Below are positions 14,526 through 23,947 of a stretch of DNA of 64,000 bases, piece by piece. How positions within the stretch are numbered: the first letter of the stretch is position 1; every line of letters starts with the position of its first letter. The DNA is taken from assembly GCF_963929015.1 (NCBI RefSeq), contig NZ_CAWVHE010000003.1, forward strand, positions 544,975 to 608,974, read 5' to 3'. Position numbers and translations under genes: made by a program. The DNA comes from Merdimonas sp963929015 (GTDB lineage: Bacteria > Bacillota > Clostridia > Lachnospirales > Lachnospiraceae). The notes below the pieces were generated by a model. It was given only the letters and a program-made list of their open reading frames with translations. It was not told the DNA's origin and made no database searches.

Positions 14526-16127
14526 ATGTTTACACCGGAAATGATGGAATCTGTAAAGAAGGTAGAAGCCAGCCGGGCGGAACGTATGAAGACAGAACCC
14601 AGACGGATGACTGCAGAAGAAAAGGATGAGCTTCTGAAAGAATTCCACCCGGATTACCGCACAGAAGCATTTACAGAAATTAAGATCGGCCCCAACAAAG
14701 GGCAGAAGGCGCCGGAAGAACTGGTGCATCTTCTCCACTCCAACAGCCGTCTGTTAGGGGAAGAAATCGACCTTGACAAAGTGGATTATGACGTGGACGT
14801 ACTGGTGATCGGCGGCGGCGGCGCAGGCGCTTCCGCAGCCATTGAGGCAAATGAAGCCGGAGCGGATGTGATGATCGTCACCAAGCTTCGGATCGGCGAC
14901 GCCAACACCATGATGGCAGAGGGCGGCATCCAGGCGGCGGACAAGGAAAATGATTCTCCGGTCCAGCATTATCTGGACGCTTTTGGAGGCGGTCATTTTG
15001 CCGCAAGGCCGGAACTTCTGAAGCGGCTGGTCATGGAAGCGCCGGACGCCATCCAGTGGCTCAATGAACTGGGAGTAATGTTTGATAAAGATGAAAACGG
15101 ACGGATGATCACCACCCACGGCGGCGGAACTTCCAGAAAGCGGATGCATGCCTGCAAGGACTACTCCGGGGCGGAGATCATGCGGACCCTGCGGGACGAG
15201 GTGCTGAACCGGCAGATCCCGGTGGTGGAATTTACCGCTGCAGTGGAACTGATCAAGGATGAGAAAGGCCAGGTTGCGGGAGCGGTATTGCAGAACCTGG
15301 AGACCGGCGATTATCTGGTGGCACGGGCCAAGACCGTGATCATTGCCACCGGAGGCGCAGGACGGATGCATTATCAGGGATTCCCCACCTCCAACCATTA
15401 CGGAGCCACCGCAGACGGCCTGATCCTGGGATACCGGGCGGGAGCGCCCCTCCTTTACCAGGACACCATCCAGTACCATCCCACCGGCGTGGCATTTCCA
15501 TCCCAGATCTACGGCGCGCTGGTAACGGAAAAAGTACGTTCCCTGGGAGCTCAGCTGATCAACGTGGAGGGCGAAGCCTTCATGCATCCGCTGGAGACCC
15601 GCGACGTGGCAGCTGCAGGGATCATCCGGGAATGTACGGCAAGAGGAAAAGGTGTGGACACCCCTCTTGGCAGCGGTGTGTGGCTGGATACGCCCATGAT
15701 CGAGGAGCTGGGCGGAGAAGGCACCATTGAGAAGCGGATCCCGGCTATGTTGCGGATGTATCTGCGCTATGACATTGATATGCGGAAAGTCCCGATCCTG
15801 GTTTACCCCACCCTTCATTATCAGAACGGCGGTCTGGAGATCGGCGGCGACGGATTTACCAAGGTAATGGATAACCTTCTGGTGGCCGGAGAGGCGGTAG
15901 GCGGGATTCATGGAAGAAACCGTCTCATGGGAAATTCTCTTCTGGACATCATCGTATTTGGCCGAAACGCAGGGAAAGCCGCGGCGGCAAAAGCGAAGCA
16001 GGTGGAGATCGGAACCATGAACCTGGATCATATCCAGGCTTACGCAGAAGAACTGAAAGAGGCAGGACTGGAGACCGGCGATGTATCGCCGCTTCTGCTG
16101 CCGAAATATGCAAGACACCAGAGATAG
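14526..16127 (+). CDS. frdA: Fumarate reductase flavoprotein subunit (non-covalent FAD type)
   Basis: The 533-residue flavoprotein has the dinucleotide motif GGGGAGASAAIEA at residue 96, the substrate-site segments THGGGTSRKRMH, QYHPTG and TLHYQNGGLEIG, and the C-terminal HGRNRLMGNSLLD loop. The position that carries the covalent FAD histidine in E. coli FrdA is asparagine here (N127 in DANTMMAEGG), as in soluble fumarate reductases and L-aspartate oxidase, so FAD should be bound non-covalently. The first 85 residues form an unusual charged extension. The fumarase genes downstream and the dehydrogenase upstream support fumarate as substrate. Aspartate oxidase is less likely because no nadA or nadC is near. 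Confidence 0.8.
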   Translation: MFTPEMMESVKKVEASRAERMKTEPRRMTAEEKDELLKEFHPDYRTEAFTEIKIGPNKGQKAPEELVHLLHSNSRLLGEEIDLDKVDYDVDVLVIGGGGAGASAAIEANEAGADVMIVTKLRIGDANTMMAEGGIQAADKENDSPVQHYLDAFGGGHFAARPELLKRLVMEAPDAIQWLNELGVMFDKDENGRMITTHGGGTSRKRMHACKDYSGAEIMRTLRDEVLNRQIPVVEFTAAVELIKDEKGQVAGAVLQNLETGDYLVARAKTVIIATGGAGRMHYQGFPTSNHYGATADGLILGYRAGAPLLYQDTIQYHPTGVAFPSQIYGALVTEKVRSLGAQLINVEGEAFMHPLETRDVAAAGIIRECTARGKGVDTPLGSGVWLDTPMIEELGGEGTIEKRIPAMLRMYLRYDIDMRKVPILVYPTLHYQNGGLEIGGDGFTKVMDNLLVAGEAVGGIHGRNRLMGNSLLDIIVFGRNAGKAAAAKAKQVEIGTMNLDHIQAYAEELKEAGLETGDVSPLLLPKYARHQR

Positions 16128-16204
16128 ATAGAATAGAAAAGTGTTTTACATTTACCGGGAGAAAGTTGTCTGAATTTTAGATAAAGAAGGGAAGGGATGA
16201 GACC

Positions 16205-17368
16205 GTGGGAATCGCAGCCTGGTTTCAGGAGAGTGTGTTGGGAAACACATTGATGATCGTATTTTTGGTGGCCGTCATCGGCTACCTGGTTGGAAGTATT
16301 AAAATCCGGGGCGTGGAACTGGGTACGGCAGGAGTCCTTCTGGTGGCTCTGGTATTCGGACATTTTGGATTCGAAGTGCCGGATCTGGTCAGAGAACTGG
16401 GACTGATCTGTTTTGTGACCTCCGTGGGATTTATTGCAGGCCCCAAATTTTTCCGGAACTTTAAGATCAACGCCAGATCCTACATTTTGCTGGGAGCGAT
16501 CATTATCATCATCGGCGCCCTGACGACAATCGGGATCATCGAGATCGCCGGTGTACCTTCTGATGTCAGCGTAGGAATGATGGCAGGAGCGCTTACCAGT
16601 ACGCCGGGACTTGCGGCGGCCATTGATGCCACCGGATCGGCCAATGCGTCGGTAGGATACGGCATCGCCTATCCCTTTGGCGTGGTGGGCGTGGTGCTGT
16701 TTGTGCAGCTGGTGCCCAAGTTTCTGAAGACCGACATGGCGGCGGAGCGGGCCCGGTTCGAGGCGGCCCAGAATGTGGGGGACGAGGAGTTCCATAAGAC
16801 GAAAAAGGAAGAATTGTTCTACGCGGACAGCATGGGATTCTTTCCCTTTGCCCTGGCCATTGTGCTGGGGATCATCCTGGCCAAGATCGTGATTCCCCTT
16901 CCCGGGGGAGCGGAATTTTCCCTGGGAACCTCCGGTGGTCCGCTGATCGCCGGATTGATCCTGGGACATTTCGGGAAGATCGGAAGGCTGAGCATGAAGG
17001 TGGAGAAGCACGTGCTGGAGTGCCTGCGGGAGTTCGGCCTGGCTCTCTTCCTCATCGGAGCCGGCGTGGAGGCCGGCGCGGGATTCGTGGAGATCCTCAG
17101 GGAAGAAGGACTGGTACTCTTCATTTATGGGGCGCTGATCACCCTGATCCCAATGTTTGTCGGATATTTCTTTGCCGCGAAGGTGCTGAAGCTGAGCCTC
17201 TTCAACAGCCTGGGCTCCATCTGCGGCGGTATGACCAGTACCCCGGCTCTGGGAACCCTGATCCGGGTGACCGAGACCGACGACGTGGCAAGCGCCTATG
17301 CGGCCACCTATCCGGTGGCTCTGGTATTCGTGGTGCTGGGCTGCCAGTTTATCGGGATCTTTCTATAG
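16205..17368 (+). CDS. AspT/YidE-type membrane exchanger
   Basis: This 387-residue protein has about ten hydrophobic segments in two halves, each with a characteristic re-entrant motif (GALTSTPGLAAAID in the first, GGMTSTPALGTLI in the second), and the GFIAGPKFF element of the aspartate:alanine exchanger family. A central soluble loop spans residues about 178-205. It starts at GTG 16205. Known relatives exchange aspartate for alanine, or carry dicarboxylates such as succinate. Sitting between fumarate reductase and fumarase, it may export succinate or import aspartate or malate to feed the pathway. The exact substrate is not visible in the sequence. Confidence 0.75.
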   Translation: MGIAAWFQESVLGNTLMIVFLVAVIGYLVGSIKIRGVELGTAGVLLVALVFGHFGFEVPDLVRELGLICFVTSVGFIAGPKFFRNFKINARSYILLGAIIIIIGALTTIGIIEIAGVPSDVSVGMMAGALTSTPGLAAAIDATGSANASVGYGIAYPFGVVGVVLFVQLVPKFLKTDMAAERARFEAAQNVGDEEFHKTKKEELFYADSMGFFPFALAIVLGIILAKIVIPLPGGAEFSLGTSGGPLIAGLILGHFGKIGRLSMKVEKHVLECLREFGLALFLIGAGVEAGAGFVEILREEGLVLFIYGALITLIPMFVGYFFAAKVLKLSLFNSLGSICGGMTSTPALGTLIRVTETDDVASAYAATYPVALVFVVLGCQFIGIFL

Positions 17369-17434
17369 ATAATGTAGACTTTCAGGGGATGACTGGGTTA
17401 TGATAAGAAAAGAGTGTTGAAAGGAGTGGTATTC

Positions 17435-18277
17435 ATGCGTGAAATTAATGTAAGCGTCCTGACGGATGTGATCGAGCGGCTTTGTATCGAAGCCAACAAT
17501 CATCTTCCCCAGGATGTGAAATGCGCTATCCAGGGCTGCCGGTCTAAAGAGGACGGAGAGATCGCTCAGGGCGTGCTGGATAATATTATTGAAAATTTTG
17601 AGATCGCGGACAAGGAAAATGTGCCCATCTGCCAGGATACCGGGATGGCCTGTGTCTTTCTGGAGATCGGACAGGACGTCCACCTGACAGGGGGAGATCT
17701 TGCCGAGGCGGTGGATGAAGGCGTGCGCCGCGGTTACACCAACGGATATCTCCGGAAATCCGTGGTAAAGGATCCGGTGCGCCGGGGCAATACCGGGGAC
17801 AATACACCGGCTATGCTTTACACGGAGATCGTGCCCGGCGAGCAGATCAAAGTCACCGTAGGCCCCAAGGGATTTGGAAGCGAAAATATGAGCCAGATCC
17901 GGATGTTCAAGCCTTCCGCGGGACTGCAGGGGATCAAGGATTTCATCCTGGAGGCAGTGGAGACCGCAGGCCCCAACCCCTGTCCGCCCATGGTAGTAGG
18001 CGTGGGCATTGGCGGCACCTTTGATAAATGCGCTCTGCTGGCGAAAAAAGCGCTGATGCGCCCCCTGGATTCCTCCAATCCGGATCCCTTCTATGCAGAT
18101 CTGGAGAAGGAAATGCTGGAAAAGATCAATGAACTTGGCATCGGACCACAGGGATTTGGCGGCAGGACCACGGCCATCGGCCTGAATATCGAGACCCTGC
18201 CCACCCACATCGCGGGCATGCCCTGCGCAGTGAACATCAACTGCCATGTGACACGCCACAAATCGGAGGTGATATAA
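17435..18277 (+). CDS. fumA: Class I fumarate hydratase, alpha subunit
   Basis: The ATG at 17435 follows AAAGGAG. The 280-residue product matches the N-terminal domain of iron-sulfur fumarases: PICQDTGMACVF near residue 64 and NPCPPMVVGVGIGGTFDKCA near residue 185 supply the three cysteines that bind the catalytic 4Fe-4S cluster. With the beta subunit it interconverts malate and fumarate in the cytosol. The beta gene begins immediately after the stop codon. The split into two subunits is usual in anaerobes. L(+)-tartrate dehydratase is a related alternative, but the pathway context favours fumarase. Confidence 0.9.
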   Translation: MREINVSVLTDVIERLCIEANNHLPQDVKCAIQGCRSKEDGEIAQGVLDNIIENFEIADKENVPICQDTGMACVFLEIGQDVHLTGGDLAEAVDEGVRRGYTNGYLRKSVVKDPVRRGNTGDNTPAMLYTEIVPGEQIKVTVGPKGFGSENMSQIRMFKPSAGLQGIKDFILEAVETAGPNPCPPMVVGVGIGGTFDKCALLAKKALMRPLDSSNPDPFYADLEKEMLEKINELGIGPQGFGGRTTAIGLNIETLPTHIAGMPCAVNINCHVTRHKSEVI

Positions 18278-18832
18278 ATGGCAAGAAAGATTACCTTACC
18301 ACTGACAGAAGAACTGGCAAAAACCCTTCACGCAGGAGACCAGGTGCTGCTCACCGGCACCATCTATACCTCCCGGGACGCCGGACATAAAAGGATGTGT
18401 GAAGCCCTGGCAAGAGGCGAAGAACTGCCCTTTGATCCCACTGACGCCACCATCTACTATGTAGGACCCACACCGGCCAAGCCGGGCCAGGTGATCGGAA
18501 GCGCCGGCCCCACCACCAGCGGACGGATGGACGCTTACGCGCCCACCATGATGTCCGTAGGCGCCCGGGGCATGATCGGTAAAGGCGCCCGCCTGCCGGA
18601 AGTAGTAGAAGCCATGAAAAAATACAGCGGCGTTTACTTTGGCGCCATTGGCGGCGCAGGAGCCCTGCTTGCCAAGTGCATCAAGAAAGCAGAACTGATC
18701 GCCTACGAAGACCTGGGCGCAGAAGCCCTGCGGAAGCTGTACGTAGAAGACATGCCCCTGGTAGTCATTATCGACAGCGAAGGCAGAAATCTGTACGAAG
18801 AAGGCCGGAAAGCATACCTGGCCGGCAGGTAA
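18278..18832 (+). CDS. fumB: Class I fumarate hydratase, beta subunit
   Basis: The 184-residue protein corresponds to the C-terminal domain of class I fumarases: DAGHKRM near residue 35, YVGPTPAKPGQVIGSAGPTT near 61-80, the GKG segment near residue 107 and FGAIGGAGAL near 126. It starts one base after the alpha stop codon with GGAGG inside the alpha gene. It completes the active site with alpha. It is the last gene of the rightward block that starts at the dehydrogenase promoter, and a dispersed hairpin repeat follows after eight bases. Confidence 0.9.
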   Translation: MARKITLPLTEELAKTLHAGDQVLLTGTIYTSRDAGHKRMCEALARGEELPFDPTDATIYYVGPTPAKPGQVIGSAGPTTSGRMDAYAPTMMSVGARGMIGKGARLPEVVEAMKKYSGVYFGAIGGAGALLAKCIKKAELIAYEDLGAEALRKLYVEDMPLVVIIDSEGRNLYEEGRKAYLAGR

Positions 18833-18840
18833 ACGTCCGG

Positions 18841-18924
18841 TCGGGTACACCCTTAATTACAAAAAGGTACAGGGTAAATTGCAATTTGGGACGTAGACCT
18901 TTTGCAAAGGTCTACGTCCCAAAT
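18841..18924 (-). repeat. Dispersed hairpin element, GGGACGTAG family, copy 1
   Basis: A near-perfect hairpin with 19-base arms (18884-18902 and 18906-18924, loop TGC) is followed on the other side by a conserved tail containing GGTACAGGG and GGGTACACCC. Read on the minus strand the whole element matches 63817-63897: TTGCAATTT, CCCTGTACCTTTTTG and GGGTGTACCCGA occur in the same order in both. This copy ends eight bases after the fumarase gene. Confidence 0.8.
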
Positions 18925-18934
18925 GAACAAAATC

Positions 18935-18963
18935 TTGCGAAAGCGGCCGGAACATGATATACT
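18935..18963 (+). promoter_or_regulatory. Promoter for the CBS/CorC membrane protein gene
   Basis: TTGCGA (18935-18940) and TATACT (18958-18963) are separated by 17 bases, 40 bases before the start codon. The promoter lies directly after the dispersed hairpin element. Confidence 0.6.
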
Positions 18964-19002
18964 CCTTCTAAATGAGTCTAAATTTAGGAGGAGTTTTTTA
19001 TT

Positions 19003-20346
19003 ATGGACGCAGACCCTGCGGGGAACACTATTCTTTTTAATTTATTGTTACTGTTGTTTTTCACATTGATGAACGCTTATTTCGCCGGAGCAGAGATGGC
19101 GGTGGTATCGGTCAACAAAAATAAGATCCGGTCCCTGGCATCTGAGGGGAATAAGAAGGCCAGACTGATTGAAGGCCTGTTTGAGGACTCGACCAAGTTC
19201 CTGTCTACCATTCAGGTGGCGATCACATTTGCAGGCTTCTATTCCAGTGCATCTGCGGCGGCGGGCCTGGCGCCTTATGTTGCCGAGTGGCTGGGAAGTA
19301 TGAATGTCCCGTACAGCAGCGGCATCGCAAGAAACGGCCTGACCCTGGTGCTGATGTTCTTTAACCTGGTGTTTGGCGAGCTGGTTCCAAAGCGGATCGC
19401 TCTTCAGAAGGCGGAAGCCTTTTCTATGCTGACGGTTATGCCGATCCACTATATTTCCATCGTGCTTTCACCGTTTATTAAACTGCTTTCCGTGTCTACC
19501 AAGTTAGTGCTCAAAGCGCTGCATATGAAGACGGAGGATCAGGAAGAGGCGGTGACCGAAGAGGAGATCAAGGCGCTTCTGAAAATGGGAAATGAGACAG
19601 GAACTTTCGATGATGAAGAAAGGGAAATGATCGACTCCGTCTTTGCATTCGACGACCGGACAGCAAGAGAGCTGATGGTTCCAAGAAGAGACGTGTTTAC
19701 GCTGGATATCGACGAGCCATTTGAAGAAATGATCGATGAGATCCTGGAGTCCAGACACTCAAGGATCCCGGTATATGAAGAAAATATTGATAACATCATC
19801 GGCGTACTGTATGTCAAGGATGTAATGATCGAGCTTCGCAAGTCGCAGACGGCGAAGATGGATATCCGCGGCATGCTCCACAAGGCATTTTTCGTGCCGG
19901 AGACCAAAGAAGCGGACGCTCTGTTCCGCGAGATGCAGAAAGCCAGAAAGCGTATGGCGATCCTGGTGGATGAGTATGGCGGCTTTTCCGGTATTGTCAC
20001 CATTGAGGACCTGGTAGAAGAGATCATGGGCGACATCAACGAAGAGTATGATGAGGTAGAGCCGGAGATCGTACAGGTGGACGAGCATACCTACCTTCTG
20101 GACGGAGGCATTCAGATCTGGGATCTGAATGAGGAACTGGAGCTTTCCCTTGAGACGGAAAATTATGATACATTGTCAGGATTCCTGATGGAACAGCTGG
20201 GGTATATCCCCAATGAAGGGGAAAAGGACGTGGTAGAGCTTAAAGAAGAAGGTCTGACCTTTGTGGTGGAAGAAGTAAAAGAAAAGCGCATCACGAAGGT
20301 GCGGCTGACCATTGAACTTCCGGAGAAAACAGAAGAAGCTTCCTAG
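19003..20346 (+). CDS. Hemolysin-like/CorC-type membrane protein with CBS pair
   Basis: This 447-residue protein follows the CNNM/HlyC domain order: an N-terminal transmembrane DUF21 domain (residues about 10-180, with FAGAEMAVVSVNKNKI and NLVFGELVPKRIALQ), two CBS repeats (about 215-340, with RELMVPRRDVFTLDI and VDEYGGFSGIVTIEDLVEEI) and a C-terminal CorC_HlyC domain. The family is linked to magnesium or cobalt efflux and divalent cation homeostasis, with the CBS pair sensing adenine nucleotides. AGGAGG precedes the start. It has its own promoter and terminator, so it is a single-gene unit. Hemolysin activity is a historic name, not a prediction. Confidence 0.88.
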   Translation: MDADPAGNTILFNLLLLLFFTLMNAYFAGAEMAVVSVNKNKIRSLASEGNKKARLIEGLFEDSTKFLSTIQVAITFAGFYSSASAAAGLAPYVAEWLGSMNVPYSSGIARNGLTLVLMFFNLVFGELVPKRIALQKAEAFSMLTVMPIHYISIVLSPFIKLLSVSTKLVLKALHMKTEDQEEAVTEEEIKALLKMGNETGTFDDEEREMIDSVFAFDDRTARELMVPRRDVFTLDIDEPFEEMIDEILESRHSRIPVYEENIDNIIGVLYVKDVMIELRKSQTAKMDIRGMLHKAFFVPETKEADALFREMQKARKRMAILVDEYGGFSGIVTIEDLVEEIMGDINEEYDEVEPEIVQVDEHTYLLDGGIQIWDLNEELELSLETENYDTLSGFLMEQLGYIPNEGEKDVVELKEEGLTFVVEEVKEKRITKVRLTIELPEKTEEAS

Positions 20347-20385
20347 ATGAAATTCAGATAAAAGATTTCTAAAGAAAGTATAAAG

Positions 20386-20432
20386 AACAACATTTTGCAG
20401 TTGAAATATGCGGCAAAATGTTGTTTTCTTTA
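20386..20432 (+). terminator. Terminator after the CBS/CorC gene
   Basis: AACAACATTTTGC (20386-20398) pairs perfectly with GCAAAATGTTGTT (20413-20425), followed by TTCTTTATT. Confidence 0.85.
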
Positions 20433-20510
20433 TTGCGGAAACGTATAATAAAAAATATTCGGGACGGGAATCTTTTCTCCGTTCATCAGACTGGATAAGG
20501 AGAGACTTGC

Positions 20511-23500
20511 ATGCTTCAGATTAAAGATATCCGGAAAGAATACCGGACGGGCAGCCTGGTGCAAAAAGCGCTGGACGGCGTCAGCCTGAATCTAAGAGAC
20601 AATGAATTTGTGGCCATTCTGGGACCCAGCGGTTCCGGAAAGACCACGCTGTTAAATATTATCGGCGGCCTGGATCGTTATGACAGCGGCGACCTGGTGA
20701 TCAACGGAATTTCCACCAGGAAATATAAAGACCGGGACTGGGATTCCTACCGCAATCATACCATCGGGTTTGTGTTTCAAAGTTACAATCTGATCCCCCA
20801 CCAGAGCATCCTTGCCAATGTGGAGCTGGCGCTTACGATCTCCGGTATTGACAAAGGCGAGCGGATCCGAAGAGCCAGGGAGGCTCTGGAGGAAGTTGGG
20901 CTTGGAGAGCAGATCCACAAAAAGCCAAATCAACTGTCTGGCGGACAGATGCAGAGGGTGGCCATCGCAAGAGCCCTGGTCAATGACCCGGACATTCTGC
21001 TGGCGGACGAGCCTACCGGTGCACTGGACAGTGACACCAGCGTACAGGTCATGGATCTCTTAAAGGAGGTGGCAAAAGACCGGCTGGTGGTTATGGTTAC
21101 CCACAACCCGGAGCTGGCAGAGGCCTATGCCACCCGGATCGTCCGGCTTAAAGACGGTACCATCCGCTCGGATTCTGATCCTTTTACAATAGATGAGTCG
21201 GCGCTGGAACCGGCGGAACACAAAAATATGGGAAAGGCATCCATGTCTTTTCTGACTGCGCTTTCGCTCAGCTTTAACAACCTGAAGACCAAGAAAGCAA
21301 GAACCCTTCTGACTTCCTTTGCAGGATCCATCGGCATCATCGGGATCGCCCTGATTCTGGCGCTGTCTACCGGGGTAAACGCGTACATCCATTCCATAGA
21401 AGAAGAGACACTGTCCGAATATCCGCTGCAGATCCAGAGCGCCGGATTTGATATGACTTCCATGCTTTCCGCCAGCGCGTCAGGCATGCAGAAGGAAAGT
21501 GGAAAAGGCGAAAAGTCCGGAGACGTCAATGTGATCCAGATGGTGACAGATATGTTTTCCAGTATGGATTCCAATGACCTGAAATCTCTGAAAACCTACC
21601 TGGACAGTAAAGAAAGCGGGATTGAGAAATATACCAATTCCATCGAATATTCCTATAGCGTAACACCACAGATCTACAGGCAGGAAGAGGACGGGGTGCG
21701 CCAGGTCCACCCGGATACTTCCTTTGAAGCTATGGGCATCAGCTCTGCCAACAGTACAAACAGCATGATGTCTACTATGATGAGTACGGATATGTTCTAT
21801 GAGATGCCGGAAAATGCACAGTTGTATGAGCCCCAGTATGAGGTGAAAGCCGGACGGTGGCCGGAGGCATATAATGAATGTGTGGTCGTACTTACACCGG
21901 GAGGAAGCATCAGTGATTTCCTTCTCTATACGCTGGGACTTAGGGACGCAGAAGAACTGGATCAGATGGTGCAGCAGTTTGTCAATGAGGAAACCATTGA
22001 AGTGCCGGAGGAGATCGGGGACTATTCTTATGATGAGATCCTGGATGTGAAGTTCAAGCTGGTAAACAGCTGCGATTACTATACTTATGACGACCAGTAT
22101 CAGGTGTGGAGAGATAAGACAGACGACGAAGCCTATATGCGGCAGCTGGTAGATGCTGGCGAGGATATAAAGATCGTAGGGATTGTCCAGGCGGCGGAAG
22201 ATGCAAACGGCGCCTTCCTTACCAGCGGCATCGGGTATCTCCCTTCCCTTACAAAACATGTGGTGGAACAGGCAAAGGACAGCAGGATCGTTAAGGAGCA
22301 GCTTGCTAATCCCCAGGTGAATGTATTTACCGGAGAGGCTTTTGGAGAAGAAAGCGGGGAGAAGGAGTTTGATACCGGCAGCCTGTTTACCGTGGACGAG
22401 GAGAAACTGCAGGAAGCGTTTGGGTTTGATGAAACGGCATTTCAGGGGATAAGCGGATCCTTTGATTTCTCCAGCGCTTTCGGACAGGCGGCTGGGTCTA
22501 TGGATCTGTCCGGCATGGTGGATTTAAGTGGGATCTCCATTCAGCTTCCGGAAACGCCGCAGCTTAATCTGGCAGAACTGATGCAGGGAGTAGAACTTCA
22601 GGTGTCCGCAGACGAACTGGATGCGCTGGCCGCCTCTCTGATGAGCGGATATCAGGAGTACACAAAAGAACACGGCCTTTCCGGATATGAGGATCTCCAG
22701 GCAGATTTTAATACGTATCTGAATTCGGAATCCGCAAAACAGATTATACAGGACAATCTGAATGAGATCGTAAATGAAGGCGGCGAAGCGCTGACCGCCG
22801 AACAGCTTCAGAAGCTGGCGGAAGAACTGATGGCGGGTTACGAAGCGTATGCCGCGGAACATGATCTGACCACAGCCGGTGAGATTACAGAAAACTTCCA
22901 GGGATACCTGGCTGAGGAGGAAACCAGACAGCTTTTAAGCGACAGCCTTGCCGGCATGGTGGATACCTCAGGAGTGGAGAAACAGCTTTCCGGCGCGCTG
23001 GAAGGCTATCTGACCGGGGCGCTTTCTGCATACACCGGAACCATGGCGCAGGCTCTGGAGATTCAGATCACCCAGGCCATGACCCAGATGATGCAGCAGG
23101 TTACATCCGGGATCGAGGCTGCCATGACACAGGCAATGACGCAGATCGGAAACAGCCTGCAGGACGCCATGAATATTGATGCCGATGCCTTTGCAGAAGC
23201 ATTTCAGATGAATATGGACGCAGACGAACTGACAGAATTTATGATGTCCATGTCCATGACGGGCAGCTCTTCGTATGAAAGCAATCTGAAAAATCTGGGA
23301 TATGTGGATTTTTCCACGCCGGACGGCATTGATATTTATCCCAAAGATTTTGAGGCAAAGGAACAGGTGGTGGACATCCTGGATGACTACAATGCCCGGA
23401 TGGAAGAGGAGGGAAAGGATGAGCAGGTGATCACCTACACGGATATGGTAGGAGCCCTGATGTCCTCTGTGACCACGATCATTGACACCATCAGTTATGT

Positions 23501-23894
23501 GTTGATCGCGTTTGTTTCGATTTCCCTGATCGTATCTTCGATCATGATCGGAGTCATTACGTACATCAGCGTACTGGAGCGGAGAAAGGAGATCGGGATC
23601 CTGCGTGCCATCGGCGCGTCCAGGGGAAATATCTCCCAGGTGTTCAATGCAGAGACTGTGATCATCGGCTTTTGCGCCGGACTGATCGGTATCCTGCTGT
23701 CGCTTCTGATGCTGATCCCGGGAAATGCGCTGATCCATTATATTTCCGGGAATCAGGATGTAAATGCAGTGCTGCCGGCCGTACCGGCGGTAATCCTGAT
23801 CCTGCTTAGCGTGGTGCTGACCCTGATCGGAGGGCTGATCCCCTCCAGAAAGGCGGCAAAGAGCGATCCGGTGACTGCGCTTCGGACAGAGTAG
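20511..23894 (+). CDS. Fused ABC transporter (ATPase plus FtsX-type permease) with very large external domain
   Basis: The 1127-residue protein joins an N-terminal MacB/LolD-type ATPase (Walker A GPSGSGKTT near residue 39, LSGGQ near 141, Walker B LLADEPTG near 163) to an FtsX-like permease: one membrane helix at about 268-288, then some 700 residues outside the membrane, then three helices at the C-terminus (SYVLIAFVSISLIVSSIMIG onward). The external part contains two copies of a 57-residue repeat (about 698-754 and 761-817) and a Met/Gln-rich helical segment. This design matches mechanotransmission transporters rather than importers. Cargo is unknown; lipoprotein, peptide or envelope stress roles are possible. 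It stands alone as one gene. Confidence 0.85.
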   Translation: MLQIKDIRKEYRTGSLVQKALDGVSLNLRDNEFVAILGPSGSGKTTLLNIIGGLDRYDSGDLVINGISTRKYKDRDWDSYRNHTIGFVFQSYNLIPHQSILANVELALTISGIDKGERIRRAREALEEVGLGEQIHKKPNQLSGGQMQRVAIARALVNDPDILLADEPTGALDSDTSVQVMDLLKEVAKDRLVVMVTHNPELAEAYATRIVRLKDGTIRSDSDPFTIDESALEPAEHKNMGKASMSFLTALSLSFNNLKTKKARTLLTSFAGSIGIIGIALILALSTGVNAYIHSIEEETLSEYPLQIQSAGFDMTSMLSASASGMQKESGKGEKSGDVNVIQMVTDMFSSMDSNDLKSLKTYLDSKESGIEKYTNSIEYSYSVTPQIYRQEEDGVRQVHPDTSFEAMGISSANSTNSMMSTMMSTDMFYEMPENAQLYEPQYEVKAGRWPEAYNECVVVLTPGGSISDFLLYTLGLRDAEELDQMVQQFVNEETIEVPEEIGDYSYDEILDVKFKLVNSCDYYTYDDQYQVWRDKTDDEAYMRQLVDAGEDIKIVGIVQAAEDANGAFLTSGIGYLPSLTKHVVEQAKDSRIVKEQLANPQVNVFTGEAFGEESGEKEFDTGSLFTVDEEKLQEAFGFDETAFQGISGSFDFSSAFGQAAGSMDLSGMVDLSGISIQLPETPQLNLAELMQGVELQVSADELDALAASLMSGYQEYTKEHGLSGYEDLQADFNTYLNSESAKQIIQDNLNEIVNEGGEALTAEQLQKLAEELMAGYEAYAAEHDLTTAGEITENFQGYLAEEETRQLLSDSLAGMVDTSGVEKQLSGALEGYLTGALSAYTGTMAQALEIQITQAMTQMMQQVTSGIEAAMTQAMTQIGNSLQDAMNIDADAFAEAFQMNMDADELTEFMMSMSMTGSSSYESNLKNLGYVDFSTPDGIDIYPKDFEAKEQVVDILDDYNARMEEEGKDEQVITYTDMVGALMSSVTTIIDTISYVLIAFVSISLIVSSIMIGVITYISVLERRKEIGILRAIGASRGNISQVFNAETVIIGFCAGLIGILLSLLMLIPGNALIHYISGNQDVNAVLPAVPAVILILLSVVLTLIGGLIPSRKAAKSDPVTALRTE

Positions 23895-23947
23895 CCGGAC
23901 GGATGCAGGAAGAGTTGAGATAGTAAATATACAGGGAGGGATGGAGC

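Noticed and set aside
14754..16118. Leftward 454-codon open frame opposite frdA
   Set aside because: It is antisense to a clearly conserved flavoprotein, has no ribosome binding site and reads as His/Cys-rich sequence without domains.
14526..16127. L-aspartate oxidase (NadB)
   Set aside because: The asparagine at the FAD-histidine position is shared with NadB, but an FrdB-type partner, fumarase genes and lack of nadA/nadC point to fumarate reductase.
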